A stretch of 37,719 bases of DNA from NCBI RefSeq assembly GCF_900060185.1, contig NZ_FIZY01000049.1, forward strand, positions 1-37,719, written 5' to 3'. Source of the DNA: Grimontia marina. GTDB taxonomy: Bacteria > Pseudomonadota > Gammaproteobacteria > Enterobacterales > Vibrionaceae. This document shows, piece after piece, positions 1-8,272 of this stretch (within the stretch, counting starts at the first letter, position 1; each line of letters opens with the position of its first letter). The notes below the pieces were generated by a model that saw nothing but the letters and a program-made list of their open reading frames with translations, had not been told where the DNA came from and did no database searches. The position numbers were made by a program, and so were the translations under genes.

Positions 1-54
1 ACAATGAACAAGGATGCTATTGCGACTAAGCAGGCGCAGTTGTCTAAAAAATAG
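1..54 (+). CDS. C-terminal end of an upstream gene (partial)
   Basis: An open frame enters from the left edge and ends at a TAG at 52-54. It gives a short lysine- and glutamine-rich tail ending in LSKK. The stop lies inside the ascending arm of a strong hairpin terminator, which is the usual arrangement for the last gene of a unit. Nothing about function can be read from 17 residues. The frame choice is supported only by the position of the terminator. Confidence 0.4.
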   Translation, partial: TMNKDAIATKQAQLSKK

Positions 55-86
55 GGAAGCTGGTATTTCAGCTTCCCTATTTTTTG
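47..86. terminator. Rho-independent terminator
   Basis: Bases 51-62 and 69-80 form a 12-bp perfect stem (core GGGAAGCTG / CAGCTTCCC) with a 6-nt loop, followed by a run of T. A-rich sequence precedes it, so it could work in both directions. It ends the gene that enters from the left edge. Confidence 0.85.
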
Positions 87-292
87 CTTGATTTCTTAAT
101 GGCAAAAACGGCTTTTTCAGGGCCGACTAAATAACCATCAAATAACACCTTCAATATTCGCCTTAACTCATAACACTTCAGTGAATTAACTTGATCCGTT
201 TCAAAGTAGGCAAATAAACATCAATACAATCAATCCTTAAGACTACTATAACAATGAAACAAAACAGGATGTTCAAAAATAAAGGTGACAAT

Positions 293-1114
293 ATGTTCAG
301 GTTCATTTTTGCTATTATGCTAGGCTTTATCTCGTTCCAAGGTTTTGCCGACGATCGAAAGATTGAGTTTATTCTCAAAAATGGGGATCAGGTAATCTTT
401 GAGAAGTCACTTGGTATCGATCGGATGAAAACCTCTGCAGCACCGCGTTCACTGTCGTTTCAATCTCCGGTTTATAAAAAGCCAATGACGTATAACGGGC
501 TTGATTTCAAAGACGTTGCGGCCTCTGCTGGTGTTGACTTCAGCAAAGTGGAAGAGATTAAGTTCGTCGCTCTGGATGGCTTCGTTGCTTCATGGTCTAA
601 AGGAACCACGAAAAGCCCCTTGGTTGTCGTTACTGATGAGAAAGGAAACCCGAACGGCTTTACTGACATTGGTGAGGGTAAAGAAACACTCAATCCGGGG
701 CCGTTTTATGTCATGACCACTGACCCAAATGAGTATAATAATTGGATATGGCCTTTTCAGGTTTATAAGATAGAGTTTAATTATCAAGCACCCAAGCCAG
801 ATTATTATCCTACCGGGGCAGAAGATAAACCTATTATTATGGCTGGATATGTTGCATTCAAATCAACATGTATTTCATGTCACTCAATTAATTTGGAAGG
901 GGGTGACATAGGCCCAGAGCTAAATATCCCAAAAAACATTACCGAATATAGGGACAAGGAATATTTAAAGGCATTTATTAAGAACCCGAACTCATATCGC
1001 GCCAAATCTCGAATGCTGAAGTTTGAGCACCTATCTGACCAGCAGCTGAACGAGATTATCGAATATATGGCTTATATGGGCTCACTGAAAATGCTTGATA
1101 AGATTAACGAGTAA
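293..1114 (+). CDS. Secreted c-type cytochrome with an N-terminal sulfite-oxidase-like domain
   Basis: The protein is 273 aa when started at the ATG at 293, which has AGGTGA just upstream and gives a clean signal peptide (MFRFIFAIM..., cleaved after GFA). An ATG at 254 in frame would bury this signal and is unlikely. Residues about 24-165 resemble the core of molybdopterin-binding sulfite-oxidase-like domains (FKDVAASAGV, VALDGF, WPFQVYKIEF), but I see no conserved cofactor cysteine there. The C-terminal part is a cytochrome c domain with one haem site, C193-I-S-C196-H197, and a candidate distal Met in SRMLKF. It is probably a periplasmic electron carrier, with partner unknown. No redox enzyme subunit is adjacent. 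The haem motif is seen directly; the N-terminal fold assignment is by resemblance. Confidence 0.75.
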   Translation: MFRFIFAIMLGFISFQGFADDRKIEFILKNGDQVIFEKSLGIDRMKTSAAPRSLSFQSPVYKKPMTYNGLDFKDVAASAGVDFSKVEEIKFVALDGFVASWSKGTTKSPLVVVTDEKGNPNGFTDIGEGKETLNPGPFYVMTTDPNEYNNWIWPFQVYKIEFNYQAPKPDYYPTGAEDKPIIMAGYVAFKSTCISCHSINLEGGDIGPELNIPKNITEYRDKEYLKAFIKNPNSYRAKSRMLKFEHLSDQQLNEIIEYMAYMGSLKMLDKINE

Positions 1115-1118
1115 AATC

Positions 1119-1146
1119 AAAGAGCCGACCGCGTGTCGGCTCTTAA
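1119..1146. terminator. Terminator hairpin between convergent genes
   Basis: AGAGCCGAC (1121-1129) pairs with GTCGGCTCT (1135-1143) around a 5-nt loop. It lies between the cytochrome stop and the convergent redoxin stop. The flanking T or A runs are short, so it is a modest terminator that probably serves both genes. Confidence 0.7.
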
Positions 1147-1173
1147 CTACAGCAAGATTGAAAGAGCAAACAT

Positions 1174-1749
1174 TTATACCTTGCAACCATACTCATCACA
1201 CCCATTATTTTCTTCTAAAGCCTTACCATCCGGGCTTTGGGTATCTAAAGTTTGACTTTCTGCTTCAGCATTTGCTCCCTCTTCCAGCAACGAACCAATA
1301 AGCGCTCCCACCTGCATATCACTCAGCAATCCGAAATGGTTAAGCCTGAGTTTGCCATGCTGATCCAGAATAAGGAGCGTCGGCGTTCCACCAAACTGAT
1401 AGCGATCCATGGTCTTCGGAATCGTGTTGTGTTCACTGGGTTGATCAATCGCTACAGGAAACTGAATGCGATATTCATGAATAAACGCCCTCAATGCATC
1501 CGGAGTCATCACATCGTGATGCTCAAACACAGAATGCAAACCAATAACCTGTACGCCTGAGTCCGCGAATGTACTCTGAATATTTTTAGCCAGCGGTAAG
1601 CCGTGAGAAACACAACCAGGGCATAGCATTTGAAACACATAGATTACGACAATCTTACCCCGGTATTCATCAAGTTCTATGGCTAGCTCTGTGTTCAGCC
1701 ATTCACTGGCAGCCAGTTTAAAAGTCTGACCCGATAATGCTCTTGACAT
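1174..1749 (-). CDS. Redoxin / TlpA-like thioredoxin-fold protein
   Basis: The protein is 191 aa and starts at an ATG preceded by AGGAGA at good spacing. It has a thioredoxin fold of the AhpC/TlpA type: KIVVIYVFQMLCPGC with the redox pair C43-P-G-C46, then VQVIGLHSVFEHHD, and the cis-proline segment GGTPTLLILD followed by GKLRLNHFG. No signal peptide is seen, so it is probably cytoplasmic. After residue 160 comes an acidic tail that ends with a second cysteine pair, C184 and C189 (GCDEYGC), which is not part of the standard fold. The exact reaction (thiol-disulfide exchange or peroxide reduction) cannot be decided. It faces the cytochrome gene convergently, so an operon link is excluded. Confidence 0.75.
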   Translation of the reverse strand: MSRALSGQTFKLAASEWLNTELAIELDEYRGKIVVIYVFQMLCPGCVSHGLPLAKNIQSTFADSGVQVIGLHSVFEHHDVMTPDALRAFIHEYRIQFPVAIDQPSEHNTIPKTMDRYQFGGTPTLLILDQHGKLRLNHFGLLSDMQVGALIGSLLEEGANAEAESQTLDTQSPDGKALEENNGCDEYGCKV

Positions 1750-1881
1750 ATCTTTCTCCTATAAACATGGTTTCGCATCGAAACAAATATATCTAGCTAT
1801 AGTTACTCACGTCAAGTTTCCTTTGGTTGTCCTAGATATCAGGAGTATCATTCTCGTGCAGCAACTCCAGTAAACAAGACA

Positions 1882-1998
1882 ATGAACTATTTTGAGTCCC
1901 CTTTTGTCGGCAAGCCCATCGCCGAGCAGATTACCAATCCAAATATCATCGTTGGGAAACACAGCTATTACTCGGGTTATTACCATGGACATAATTTC
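1882..1998 (+). pseudogene. catB: 5' fragment of a catB-type xenobiotic acetyltransferase
   Basis: The first 39 codons, from [11 protein letters not shown] through [14 protein letters not shown], match the conserved start of CatB/Vat-type hexapeptide acetyltransferases (chloramphenicol O-acetyltransferase type B). After HNF the similarity stops abruptly. The frame then runs antisense through the 3' end of phnP. A full enzyme is about 210 aa, so more than 80 percent is missing. The fragment sits head-on against the phn operon, and the junction (about 1999-2036) is probably a deletion endpoint. No integron attachment site was recognised beside it. It is non-functional as seen. Confidence 0.75.
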
Positions 1999-2017
1999 CG
2001 AGTAGAATGTGAATACG

Positions 2018-2039
2018 TAAGGGCAACAATTTGCCCTTA
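2018..2039 (-). terminator. Hairpin at the end of the phn operon
   Basis: TAAGGGCAA (2018-2026) and TTGCCCTTA (2031-2039) form a 9-bp perfect stem with a 4-nt loop. The phnP stop codon lies in the stem at 2037-2039. There is no T tract on the minus strand, so the terminator role is plausible but not certain. Confidence 0.5.
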
Positions 2040-2813
2040 TACTTCCATCCCTTCCCTACCAATTTCCATCCAATCAGGAATATCGTTCTCCATAAGCCAG
2101 CAGTCCAACTCATGACCGATATGGGTAATGATGAGCTCTTTCGGCTGGAGCTTTTCATAAACTTTGAGAGCAGCTTCAATATCCCCATGGTTTGAACCCA
2201 CATGACCGGGTGGAAAAGAACAATCCAGAATCAAGGCGTCAAGTTGATTTACCGAATTGAGGAAATCGAGCGTTTGAGCGGGCAGCCCGTCTGTATCAGT
2301 GAGATACGCTATACCTTTTGGCCCATATTCCAGCAAGTACCCAACCGTTGGTCGCGAATGATTAAGTTGAAGTGGCGTCACTCGGAGCCCATTAATATTG
2401 ACCACATCGCCATGATTCATTTCGGGCAAAAATCTCAGGCAGCCAGGGTGCTTAAGAAGATCAGCACACCCTTGCTCGTCATCCGGACACCAAACTGGAA
2501 TGGGTGAAGGATTGCCCCACCTCAAATGAAAAAGCCCTTGAACATGGTCAACATGGTCAACATGGTCAACATGGAAATGTGTCAGTAGAAAACCATGATA
2601 GGTACCCGCAGGAAAGCGGTCATGTAAATCCATCAAGCCAGCATCAATCAACAACCTTTGACGTGCACTGCCTTTACCCCACTCCACCATAGCAGAGCAG
2701 GGCTTTCGCTCAAATGCAGTGTGTTCCCTAGCTCTTTGACATGCGGCACATTCACATCCGTATAGGGGTACTCACCCTGCCGCCCCTGTTCCTAACAAGG
2801 TCACTCTTAGCAT
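2037..2813 (-). pseudogene. phnP: phnP, phosphoribosyl cyclic phosphodiesterase, with internal stop and repeat expansion
   Basis: The family hydrolyses 5-phosphoribosyl 1,2-cyclic phosphate, late in C-P lyase degradation of phosphonates; it has a metallo-beta-lactamase fold. Reading from the ATG at 2813 gives MLRVTLLGTGAAG, then TGA (2774-2772), then VPLYGCECAACQRAR and the rest of PhnP in the same frame, including [22 protein letters not shown] and the C-terminus. The TGA stands where the family has a glycine. The metal-binding HxHxDH motif reads HFHVDHVDHVDHVQGLF, with two extra VDH units from a 9-nt tandem repeat. Apart from these extra residues the length fits the family (about 252 aa). 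Translation from the internal ATG at 2690 would lose the N-terminal strand and the CxCxxC site. It is probably dead. Confidence 0.85.
2541..2574 (-). repeat. 9-nt tandem repeat inside phnP
   Basis: Three full copies and most of a fourth of the unit AACATGGTC (plus strand) occur in phnP. They encode repeated Val-Asp-His in the metal-binding motif. The normal family motif corresponds to one unit, so slipped-strand duplication added 18 nt in frame. Confidence 0.9.
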
Positions 2814-2836
2814 TGGTTCTTCCATGCGCAAAATAA

Positions 2837-2852
2837 TTGGGTGTATACCCAA
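2837..2852. repeat. Short palindrome upstream of phnP
   Basis: TTGGGT (2837-2842) and ACCCAA (2847-2852) flank a 4-nt loop, in the 64-bp gap between the hexapeptide transferase remnant and phnP. A further TATACCC follows on the plus strand. It may be a small intergenic repeat or an RNA hairpin; no function is claimed. Confidence 0.4.
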
Positions 2853-2877
2853 CCTTATACCCTTCAATTGATGACAG

Positions 2878-3539
2878 TCAGTAGTGTTGCTCTACTGCCT
2901 CGATAAAGGCTTCTGCACTTTTCTGAAAGTAAGGAAAATACTGTCTGATTTTTTCTTCTGGCCAGTCCCACCAGCAAAGGTAAGCGAGCATTTCCGCTGT
3001 GTCCGGGTGGCAAACCTGGGTCTCAATATGTTCGCCGGATTACCCACAACGATTATATAGCTTTTTACATCTTTGGTGACCACACTGGCTGCGCCGATGA
3101 TCGCACCGTCTCCGACGGTCACGCCAGGCAGAATTATTACGCCATGTCCAATCCAGACGTCGTGACCAATCGTCACCTTGTTATCTTTTCTCCAGTCGAA
3201 TACTTCCGAATCTTTCTCTGATCCATTCTGCTGAAGTTGTTCCATCCCGTACTTTCCGGGACGATAGGTAAAGTGATGTAACGTAGGACGCCACCAAGGG
3301 TGGTTGCCGGGATTAATCCGAACCTTTGACGCAATCGAGGTGAACTTACCAATTTCAGTGTTCGCCACCTCACTGTCGGGACCAATATAGCTGAAGTCTT
3401 GCAGTGCAAAATGTTCCAATAGTGTTCGTTCGCCGACTTCAGTCCATCGCCCGAGCACCGAGTCAGTTACCACAGCATCGCGACAAATTGTTGCCTCTTC
3501 ATGCAAAGTGCGATTTGTGTCAATGTGATACTCATCCAT
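2878..3539 (-). pseudogene. Phosphonate-cluster hexapeptide acetyltransferase, frameshifted near its 3' end
   Basis: This is a left-handed beta-helix acyltransferase of the type found in phn operons. It shows SYIGPDSEVANTEIGKFTSIA, INPGNHPWWRPTLHHFTYR, HDVWIGHGVIILPGVTVGDG and VVGNPA. After RPRF the open frame runs into a basic tail ending KPLSRQ that does not fit the family. A different frame restores the expected end: DTAEMLAYLCWWDWPEEKIR through EAVEQHY, with TGA at 2880-2878. A one-base deletion at about 2998-3015 explains this, and restoring one base gives a 220-aa protein. Its start overlaps the phnN stop. The catalytic beta-helix is upstream of the lesion, so residual activity cannot be excluded, but the C-terminal helices are lost. 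Confidence 0.82.
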
Positions 3540-4107
3540 GGTGATTGCCTCCGTTTTCCTTGCAGAGTGCGATATCTAATTCACAAGCAAACTGAGCGAC
3601 GGTGTCTTCAAGTTTTCCGCTGTTGTTGAGATGAATCGCATCGGCCGGGCGCATCGCGTCATAGTGAATGGCGCGTTCCAATCGCTGGGCAATTTCTTCT
3701 ACGCTTTCTCTGCCCCGGGCTTCGAGACGTTCTCCAAGTGCATCAGGGTTGACTGAGATCCATACGACTTCCAGCTGTTCTCCAAATACCCCTCTGGCGT
3801 AGGGTAGATACGCTCGAGAACCATTCACCATCACATCCATGCCCGACGCCAACCAAGTTTCCACTTCACGCCCCACCCCATAGCGCAGTCCGTTCGCTCG
3901 CCAGTGCATGGAAAACAGTTCTTGCTTAATACGAAGATCAAATTCGTTGTCTGACAAGGCAACGTGATTTTCACTCCCAGCAGAAGCAGGCCGTGTAATG
4001 TAACGATGTGCCACCATTAACTTTTGGCAGAAGCGCTCTCTGGCGGCATTGATCAGCGAATCTTTCCCTGCCCCGGAAGCACCAAGCACATAAAACAGCT
4101 TTGCCAT
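3532..4107 (-). CDS. phnN: PhnN, ribose 1,5-bisphosphate phosphokinase
   Basis: PhnN converts ribose 1,5-bisphosphate to PRPP with ATP, the last step of C-P lyase phosphonate use. The protein is 191 aa from the ATG at 4107 (MAKLFYVLGASGAGKDS), close to the E. coli length; an ATG further upstream would only add a non-conserved basic leader. The P-loop GASGAGKDS is at residues about 9-17, followed by the guanylate-kinase-like region (HRYITRPAS, NGSRAYLPYAR, LEARGRES). The frame is open throughout with no visible lesion. It lies between two frameshifted genes: 14 nt after phnM and overlapping the hexapeptide transferase start by 8 nt. With the upstream steps broken its substrate may no longer be made by this route. 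Confidence 0.88.
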   Translation of the reverse strand: MAKLFYVLGASGAGKDSLINAARERFCQKLMVAHRYITRPASAGSENHVALSDNEFDLRIKQELFSMHWRANGLRYGVGREVETWLASGMDVMVNGSRAYLPYARGVFGEQLEVVWISVNPDALGERLEARGRESVEEIAQRLERAIHYDAMRPADAIHLNNSGKLEDTVAQFACELDIALCKENGGNHHG

Positions 4108-4121
4108 TTTCTTTTCCTGTT

Positions 4122-5257
4122 TTAGAACACGCGACGTCCCTGACGCCACACTTGCTGCACATAAGGCTGCTCGTAATGACGCTCCACCAGCAACAAATCT
4201 GCCCGCATGCCCTCTTTAATGATGCCGCGATCTGAAAGACTAAGCGCGGACGCTGGGTTACGTGTCGCCAGGCAAGTCGCCGAGGCCAGATCCAGCGCAT
4301 TGCGCTCATCATCTGCAAGACGGAAAACCGCATCCAACAAACTGCTAGGGAAATAATCAGACGACAGTGCATCTAACACGCCCAACGATGCCAACTCATG
4401 AGCCGCCACATTGCCTGAATGCGATCCACCACGAACCACGTTGGGTGCCCCCATCATGACTTTCAGACCAAGTTCGTGGGAGCGTTGCGCCGCTTCAACT
4501 GTGTTAGGGAATTCCGCCAACACCAGCCCCAAAGCACGGGATTCTTCAACATGGGCACGGGTCGCATCGTCATGGCTTGCAAGAGGGATATTTCTCTCAT
4601 GGCAAAGGCTCGCAATCGTTCGTCGGTTTAGGTCTGACCATATCGCGGACTTTTCACGCTGGTCCTGTTCGAACGCGGCCATCTCCTCGTCATTGAGGTT
4701 GTATTTACCCTGATAGTATTCGTAATACTTGGTGAGATTCACGAACTGGCGCTGACCCGGAGAGTGGTCCATTAGGGACACCATATGAGTCTGATTCAAG
4801 TCGAGATAAAGCTTCGCCAATCAACCGTCGTCTCGTGAGGCAGCTCACAACGGATATGGACGAAATGCTCAGCGCGGTTCAGACCTCTTTCGCCACTTTG
4901 GACAATAGTATTGATCATCTTGTCGAGGTTATCCTGACGATGACCACCATCGCGTACATCACCGACTGCAATCGCATCCAGAACCGTTGTGATACCGGCT
5001 CCTATAAGTTGCGCATCATGCGCTGCCATAGCCGAAAATGGCGGCCAGCTAACCTTTGATCGCGGCGTGAAGTACTTTTCCAGATTGTCTGTATGCAGCT
5101 CAATCAGCCCCGGCATCAACCATCCCTGATTGCCATCCACTGCTCCTGGCTGATAGCTGAGCGAATCGGACATGGCGCGAATAATGCCGTTCTCAACTTC
5201 TAACGAACCATTAACGACTTCGTCTTCCAACACCAGTTGAACATTGGTAATAATCAT
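4122..5257 (-). pseudogene. phnM: phnM, phosphonate triphosphate hydrolase, split by a 1-nt deletion
   Basis: PhnM removes pyrophosphate from alkylphosphonate ribose triphosphate; it is an amidohydrolase. The first part (5257 to about 4823) carries WLMPGLIELHTDNLEKYFTPR, AAHDAQLIGAGITTVLDAIAVGD and RCELPHETTVD, then shifts to WRSFIST and a stop. The second part resumes in another frame with LAKLYLDLNQTHMVSLMDHSPGQRQF and runs to the normal end (LASHDDATRAHV, GAPNVVRGGSHSGN, SDYFPSSLL). The junction is GATTGG at 4822-4817, where one more T would keep V-D-L-A-K in frame. Restoring one base gives 378 aa, the length of E. coli PhnM. The TTG at 4820 could only start a half protein without the N-terminal metal ligands. 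A sequencing error is the alternative explanation. Confidence 0.88.
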
Positions 5258-5272
5258 TGTCGATTCCTTCCC

Positions 5273-5995
5273 TTAAGCCGGTTTCAATGTCGCGGTTGAA
5301 ATGTCGTAGAACTTATCTGCCACTTGCTGGCGAACATATTCGTCGTGAAATATGCCAACAATCGCAGCACCCCGTTGCTTGGCTTCCAGAATGAGTTCAA
5401 TCACTACATCACGGTTCTTCTCATCCAGTGATGCCGTCGGTTCATCCAGCAACAAAATGGGTGATTCAACGATAAATCCACGTGCAATATTCACTCGTTG
5501 CTGTTCACCACCAGAAAATGTCGCGGGTGCCAAATGCCATAAGTGTTCCGGCACGTTGAGTCGTTTCAACAAAGCCCCAGCCTTTTGCTGTGATGTTACT
5601 TTGCATTCCCCTTTTTCCACCAAAGGTTGCGCGACTACATCCAGTGCACTGATGCGGGGAATAACACGCAGAAACTGGCTCACCCAACCCAAGGTGTTTT
5701 TGCGAACATCCAGAATGTCGCGGGACAGCGCACTGGCAATATCCACCCAATGTTCGCCTTGCGTTGTATTTTGGTGTCGTACCTTAATTTCGCCGTTATC
5801 GACGAGGTAGTTCGCATAGAGCGCGCGGAGTAAAGTACTCTTCCCTGCGCCGGAACGACCTAAGAGCACGACGCATTCTCCTTTGTCAACTGAGAAGCTG
5901 GAGTCTGCGAGCACGGAAAGCTTCGCACTGCCTTGATTGTGAAGAACGAAAGTCTTACTGACATTCGACACGCGTAACATGGTTGTGTTTGTCAT
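5273..5995 (-). CDS. phnL: PhnL, ABC-type ATPase of the C-P lyase complex
   Basis: The protein is 240 aa and intact. It has a Walker [10 protein letters not shown], the signature SGGEQQRVN and a Walker [13 protein letters not shown]. PhnL-type features include the N-terminal KTFVLHNQG and [17 protein letters not shown]. In E. coli PhnL is required for phosphonate breakdown and associates with the PhnGHIJ core together with PhnK; it is not a classical transporter subunit. It lies 8 nt after phnK and 15 nt before phnM, on one transcript. Codon pattern and length are ordinary and no damage is visible. Confidence 0.92.
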   Translation of the reverse strand: MTNTTMLRVSNVSKTFVLHNQGSAKLSVLADSSFSVDKGECVVLLGRSGAGKSTLLRALYANYLVDNGEIKVRHQNTTQGEHWVDIASALSRDILDVRKNTLGWVSQFLRVIPRISALDVVAQPLVEKGECKVTSQQKAGALLKRLNVPEHLWHLAPATFSGGEQQRVNIARGFIVESPILLLDEPTASLDEKNRDVVIELILEAKQRGAAIVGIFHDEYVRQQVADKFYDISTATLKPA

Positions 5996-6003
5996 GGTCT
6001 TCC

Positions 6004-6825
6004 CTACCCCTGCAAGACGGATGATACGAGCAACTGTGTGTAAGGATGTTGCGGATCGTCGAGCACCTGATCGGTCAGCCCGGTTTCGACAATTCGACTC
6101 TCTTTCATCACCACCAATCGGTGAGCCAGTAATCTCGCGACAGCCAAATCATGGGTCACAATGACCACAGACAGCCCTAAATCCGTAACGAGATTTCGAA
6201 TCAAATCCAGCAGCCGTGCCTGCACAGACACATCAAGCCCGCCTGTCGGTTCATCCATAAAGATGAGTCTCGGATTCGTCACCAGATTGCGGGCAATTTG
6301 CAGTCTCTGCTGCATACCGCCGGAGAAAGTGATTGGCATGTCGTCGATTCGGTCTTTAGGAATCTCCACCTGAGAAAGCCAGTCCAACGCTTGCTCCCGA
6401 ATATCGCCGTAATGTCGGTTTCCTACTGCCATCAGTCGTTCGCCGATGTTGCCACCAGCAGAAACTCGCGGGCGTAATCCATCCATCGGATGCTGATGAA
6501 CCACTCCCCAATCGGTGCGCAGTAATCGACGGCGTTCACTTTCAGAAAGCGCATAGAGGCTCGCTTGAGAGCCATCTTCAAACTGGTAATTCACTGCGCC
6601 ACAATCTGGCGTTTCACGACCTGAAAGCACACGTAACAAGGTGCTTTTTCCAGAGCCTGACTCACCCACAATACCCAGCACTTCGCCTGGCCATATAGCA
6701 AAAGAGATGTCCTGACACCCCTTGCCTGGCTGATAAAGCTTGGTGAGGCTTTCTACTTCCAAAAGTGGCTGCAAATTCGTTGCTCGCATCGTCGCGTGCT
6801 CGCGACCTAACTCTGTTACTGACAC
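6004..6825 (-). CDS. phnK: PhnK, ABC-type ATPase of the C-P lyase complex
   Basis: The protein is 273 aa from a GTG at 6825 with a GAGGAG ribosome site inside the end of phnJ; an internal ATG at 6789 would give a length nearer E. coli PhnK. The motifs are Walker [25 protein letters not shown], signature SGGMQQRLQ, Walker [13 protein letters not shown] and the family ending [16 protein letters not shown]. In the known complex PhnK docks on PhnJ. The start overlaps the phnJ stop, which supports translational coupling. The gene is intact. Confidence 0.92.
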   Translation of the reverse strand: MSVTELGREHATMRATNLQPLLEVESLTKLYQPGKGCQDISFAIWPGEVLGIVGESGSGKSTLLRVLSGRETPDCGAVNYQFEDGSQASLYALSESERRRLLRTDWGVVHQHPMDGLRPRVSAGGNIGERLMAVGNRHYGDIREQALDWLSQVEIPKDRIDDMPITFSGGMQQRLQIARNLVTNPRLIFMDEPTGGLDVSVQARLLDLIRNLVTDLGLSVVIVTHDLAVARLLAHRLVVMKESRIVETGLTDQVLDDPQHPYTQLLVSSVLQG

Positions 6826-7703
6826 GCGCGCTTCTCCTCTTGCTCCTTTTTCAGAGCATTTTTTGACTGCTGGTCATTGCAATAATCGGTATCAGAACAC
6901 ACGAAAATTCGACTGCCTTTATCATCTGTCACTACCTCATCCAGAAAGCTGGTTGTCGAACCACAGATGCAGCAAGGCTCACCCCATTGTTGGATTTCGA
7001 AGGGATGATCGTCGAAATCCAGACTCTTCACATCCGTATAAGGAGGAATGGCGTAAATACGCTTCTCACGTCCAGCGCCAAAGAGTTGCAGCGCGGGCAT
7101 TTGATCCATCTTTGGGTTATCGAATTTCGGTATGGGCGAAGGGTCCATGATGTAGCGACCATTGACCCGCACTGGGTAGGCGTATGCGGTCGAGATATGG
7201 CCATAGCGCGCGATATCCTCGTAGAGCTTCACGTGCATCACGCCATATTCTTCCAGACCATGCATTTTGCGTGTTTCCGTCTCACGCGGTTCAATAAAGC
7301 GCAGCGGCTCAGGGATCGGCACCTGGTACACCAGGATCTGACCTTCATTAAGTGGTTTTTCTGGAATGCGGTGGCGGGTTTGAATCAACGTAGCCTGCTC
7401 TGTGCGCTCAGTAGTTTCAACGCCGGCAACCTTTTCAAAGAAGTGGCGGATGGAAACCGCGTTTGTGGTGTCATCAGCCCCCTGATCAATCACTTTAAGC
7501 ACATCAGGCTCGCCGATAATCGCAGCGGTGATTTGAATGCCGCCTGTGCCCCAGCCATAAGGCATGGGCATTTCGCGGCCACCAAACGGCACCTGATAAC
7601 CGGGAATCGCAATGGCTTTCAGCAGAGCACGTCGAATCATGCGTTTGGTTTGTTCATCGAGATAACCGAAGTTATAACCACTTTGAACGGCTTGCGTAGT
7701 CAT
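6816..7703 (-). CDS. phnJ: PhnJ, radical-SAM carbon-phosphorus lyase subunit
   Basis: PhnJ is the catalytic subunit that cleaves the C-P bond using S-adenosylmethionine and a 4Fe-4S cluster. The protein is 295 aa, slightly longer than E. coli PhnJ. The opening SGYNFGYLDEQTKRMIRR and the segment YGWGTGGIQITAA are near identical to the family. The cysteine set of the C-terminal part is complete: C244, C247, C269 and C275 (CCICGS and VCSDTDYC) with the family spacing. The start overlaps the phnI stop (ATGA). No lesion is visible, although its partner PhnI is truncated and PhnG and PhnH are absent, so a working core complex cannot form from this locus. Confidence 0.95.
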   Translation of the reverse strand: MTTQAVQSGYNFGYLDEQTKRMIRRALLKAIAIPGYQVPFGGREMPMPYGWGTGGIQITAAIIGEPDVLKVIDQGADDTTNAVSIRHFFEKVAGVETTERTEQATLIQTRHRIPEKPLNEGQILVYQVPIPEPLRFIEPRETETRKMHGLEEYGVMHVKLYEDIARYGHISTAYAYPVRVNGRYIMDPSPIPKFDNPKMDQMPALQLFGAGREKRIYAIPPYTDVKSLDFDDHPFEIQQWGEPCCICGSTTSFLDEVVTDDKGSRIFVCSDTDYCNDQQSKNALKKEQEEKRACQ

Positions 7704-8272
7704 AGCGCTTCTCCTTCGCCCGAAGCGTCGCGGGCATCAAATTCTTTTTGAAGCTTGCGGATGAGTTCGAGCTCAGCCTGAAAGTCCACGTAATGCGGCA
7801 ACTTCAGGTGGCTGACAAAACCCGCAGCTTCAACGTTGTCGCCATGCGCTAACACAAACTCTTCATCCTGAGCAGGGCCTTGTGGCACTTCGTCATATTC
7901 GCCACATTGCAATGCTCTATCTACCAACGCCATCGACATCGCCTTGCGCTCAGAAAACCCAAACGTGACACCGTAACCTCTAGTAGACTTCGCTTTGTGC
8001 TTTTTACTGCCAGTGAAACCATTGATCATCTGGCATTCGGTCATTTCGATATCGCCAATTTCAATGGCAAAACCTAACTCTTCAGGAACGACTTCAAGCG
8101 TGACGTTGCCAGAACGAATTTCACTGGCAAACGGGTGATTACGCCCGTAACCACGTTGGGTGGAATAACCCATAGTGTCAAAGAGATTGACGTTAAATTG
8201 GACGGGAAAGAGGTATAAAACGTTCGAGGGCGCGGAATGACGGGGGCTAGAGAGGTTATCTAGATAGGTCAA
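7700..8272 (-). pseudogene. phnI: phnI, C-P lyase core subunit, N-terminal half deleted
   Basis: From about 8173 to the stop at 7700 the translation matches the C-terminal part of PhnI: GYSTQRGYGRNHPF, VVPEELGFAI, TECQMINGF, ERKAMSMALVDRALQ, GPAQDEEFVLAH and HVDFQAELE-like LPHYVDFQAELELI. E. coli PhnI is about 354 aa and this stretch begins near residue 205, so some 200 residues are missing. The roughly 33 codons upstream, back to a TTG at 8272, have no PhnI similarity and overlap a palindromic site. phnG and phnH, which normally precede phnI, are not seen. One deletion that joined the operon control region to the middle of phnI would explain everything. PhnI is needed for the nucleosidase step, so the locus should be inactive. 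Confidence 0.9.

Noticed and set aside
1999-2115. Continuation of the catB frame as coding sequence
   Set aside because: It runs antisense through the phnP 3' end and has no similarity to CatB after HNF.
2541-2574. Tandem 9-nt units as a CRISPR or iteron array
   Set aside because: The units are contiguous without spacers, lie within a coding frame and encode repeated VDH.
2772-2774. TGA in phnP read as selenocysteine
   Set aside because: The family has glycine at this position, there is no Cys homologue there, and several neighbouring phn genes are also damaged, so a nonsense mutation is simpler.
6987-7751. 254-codon open frame on the plus strand
   Set aside because: It is antisense to phnJ/phnI, which are strongly conserved; its translation has no recognisable family and no ribosome site.
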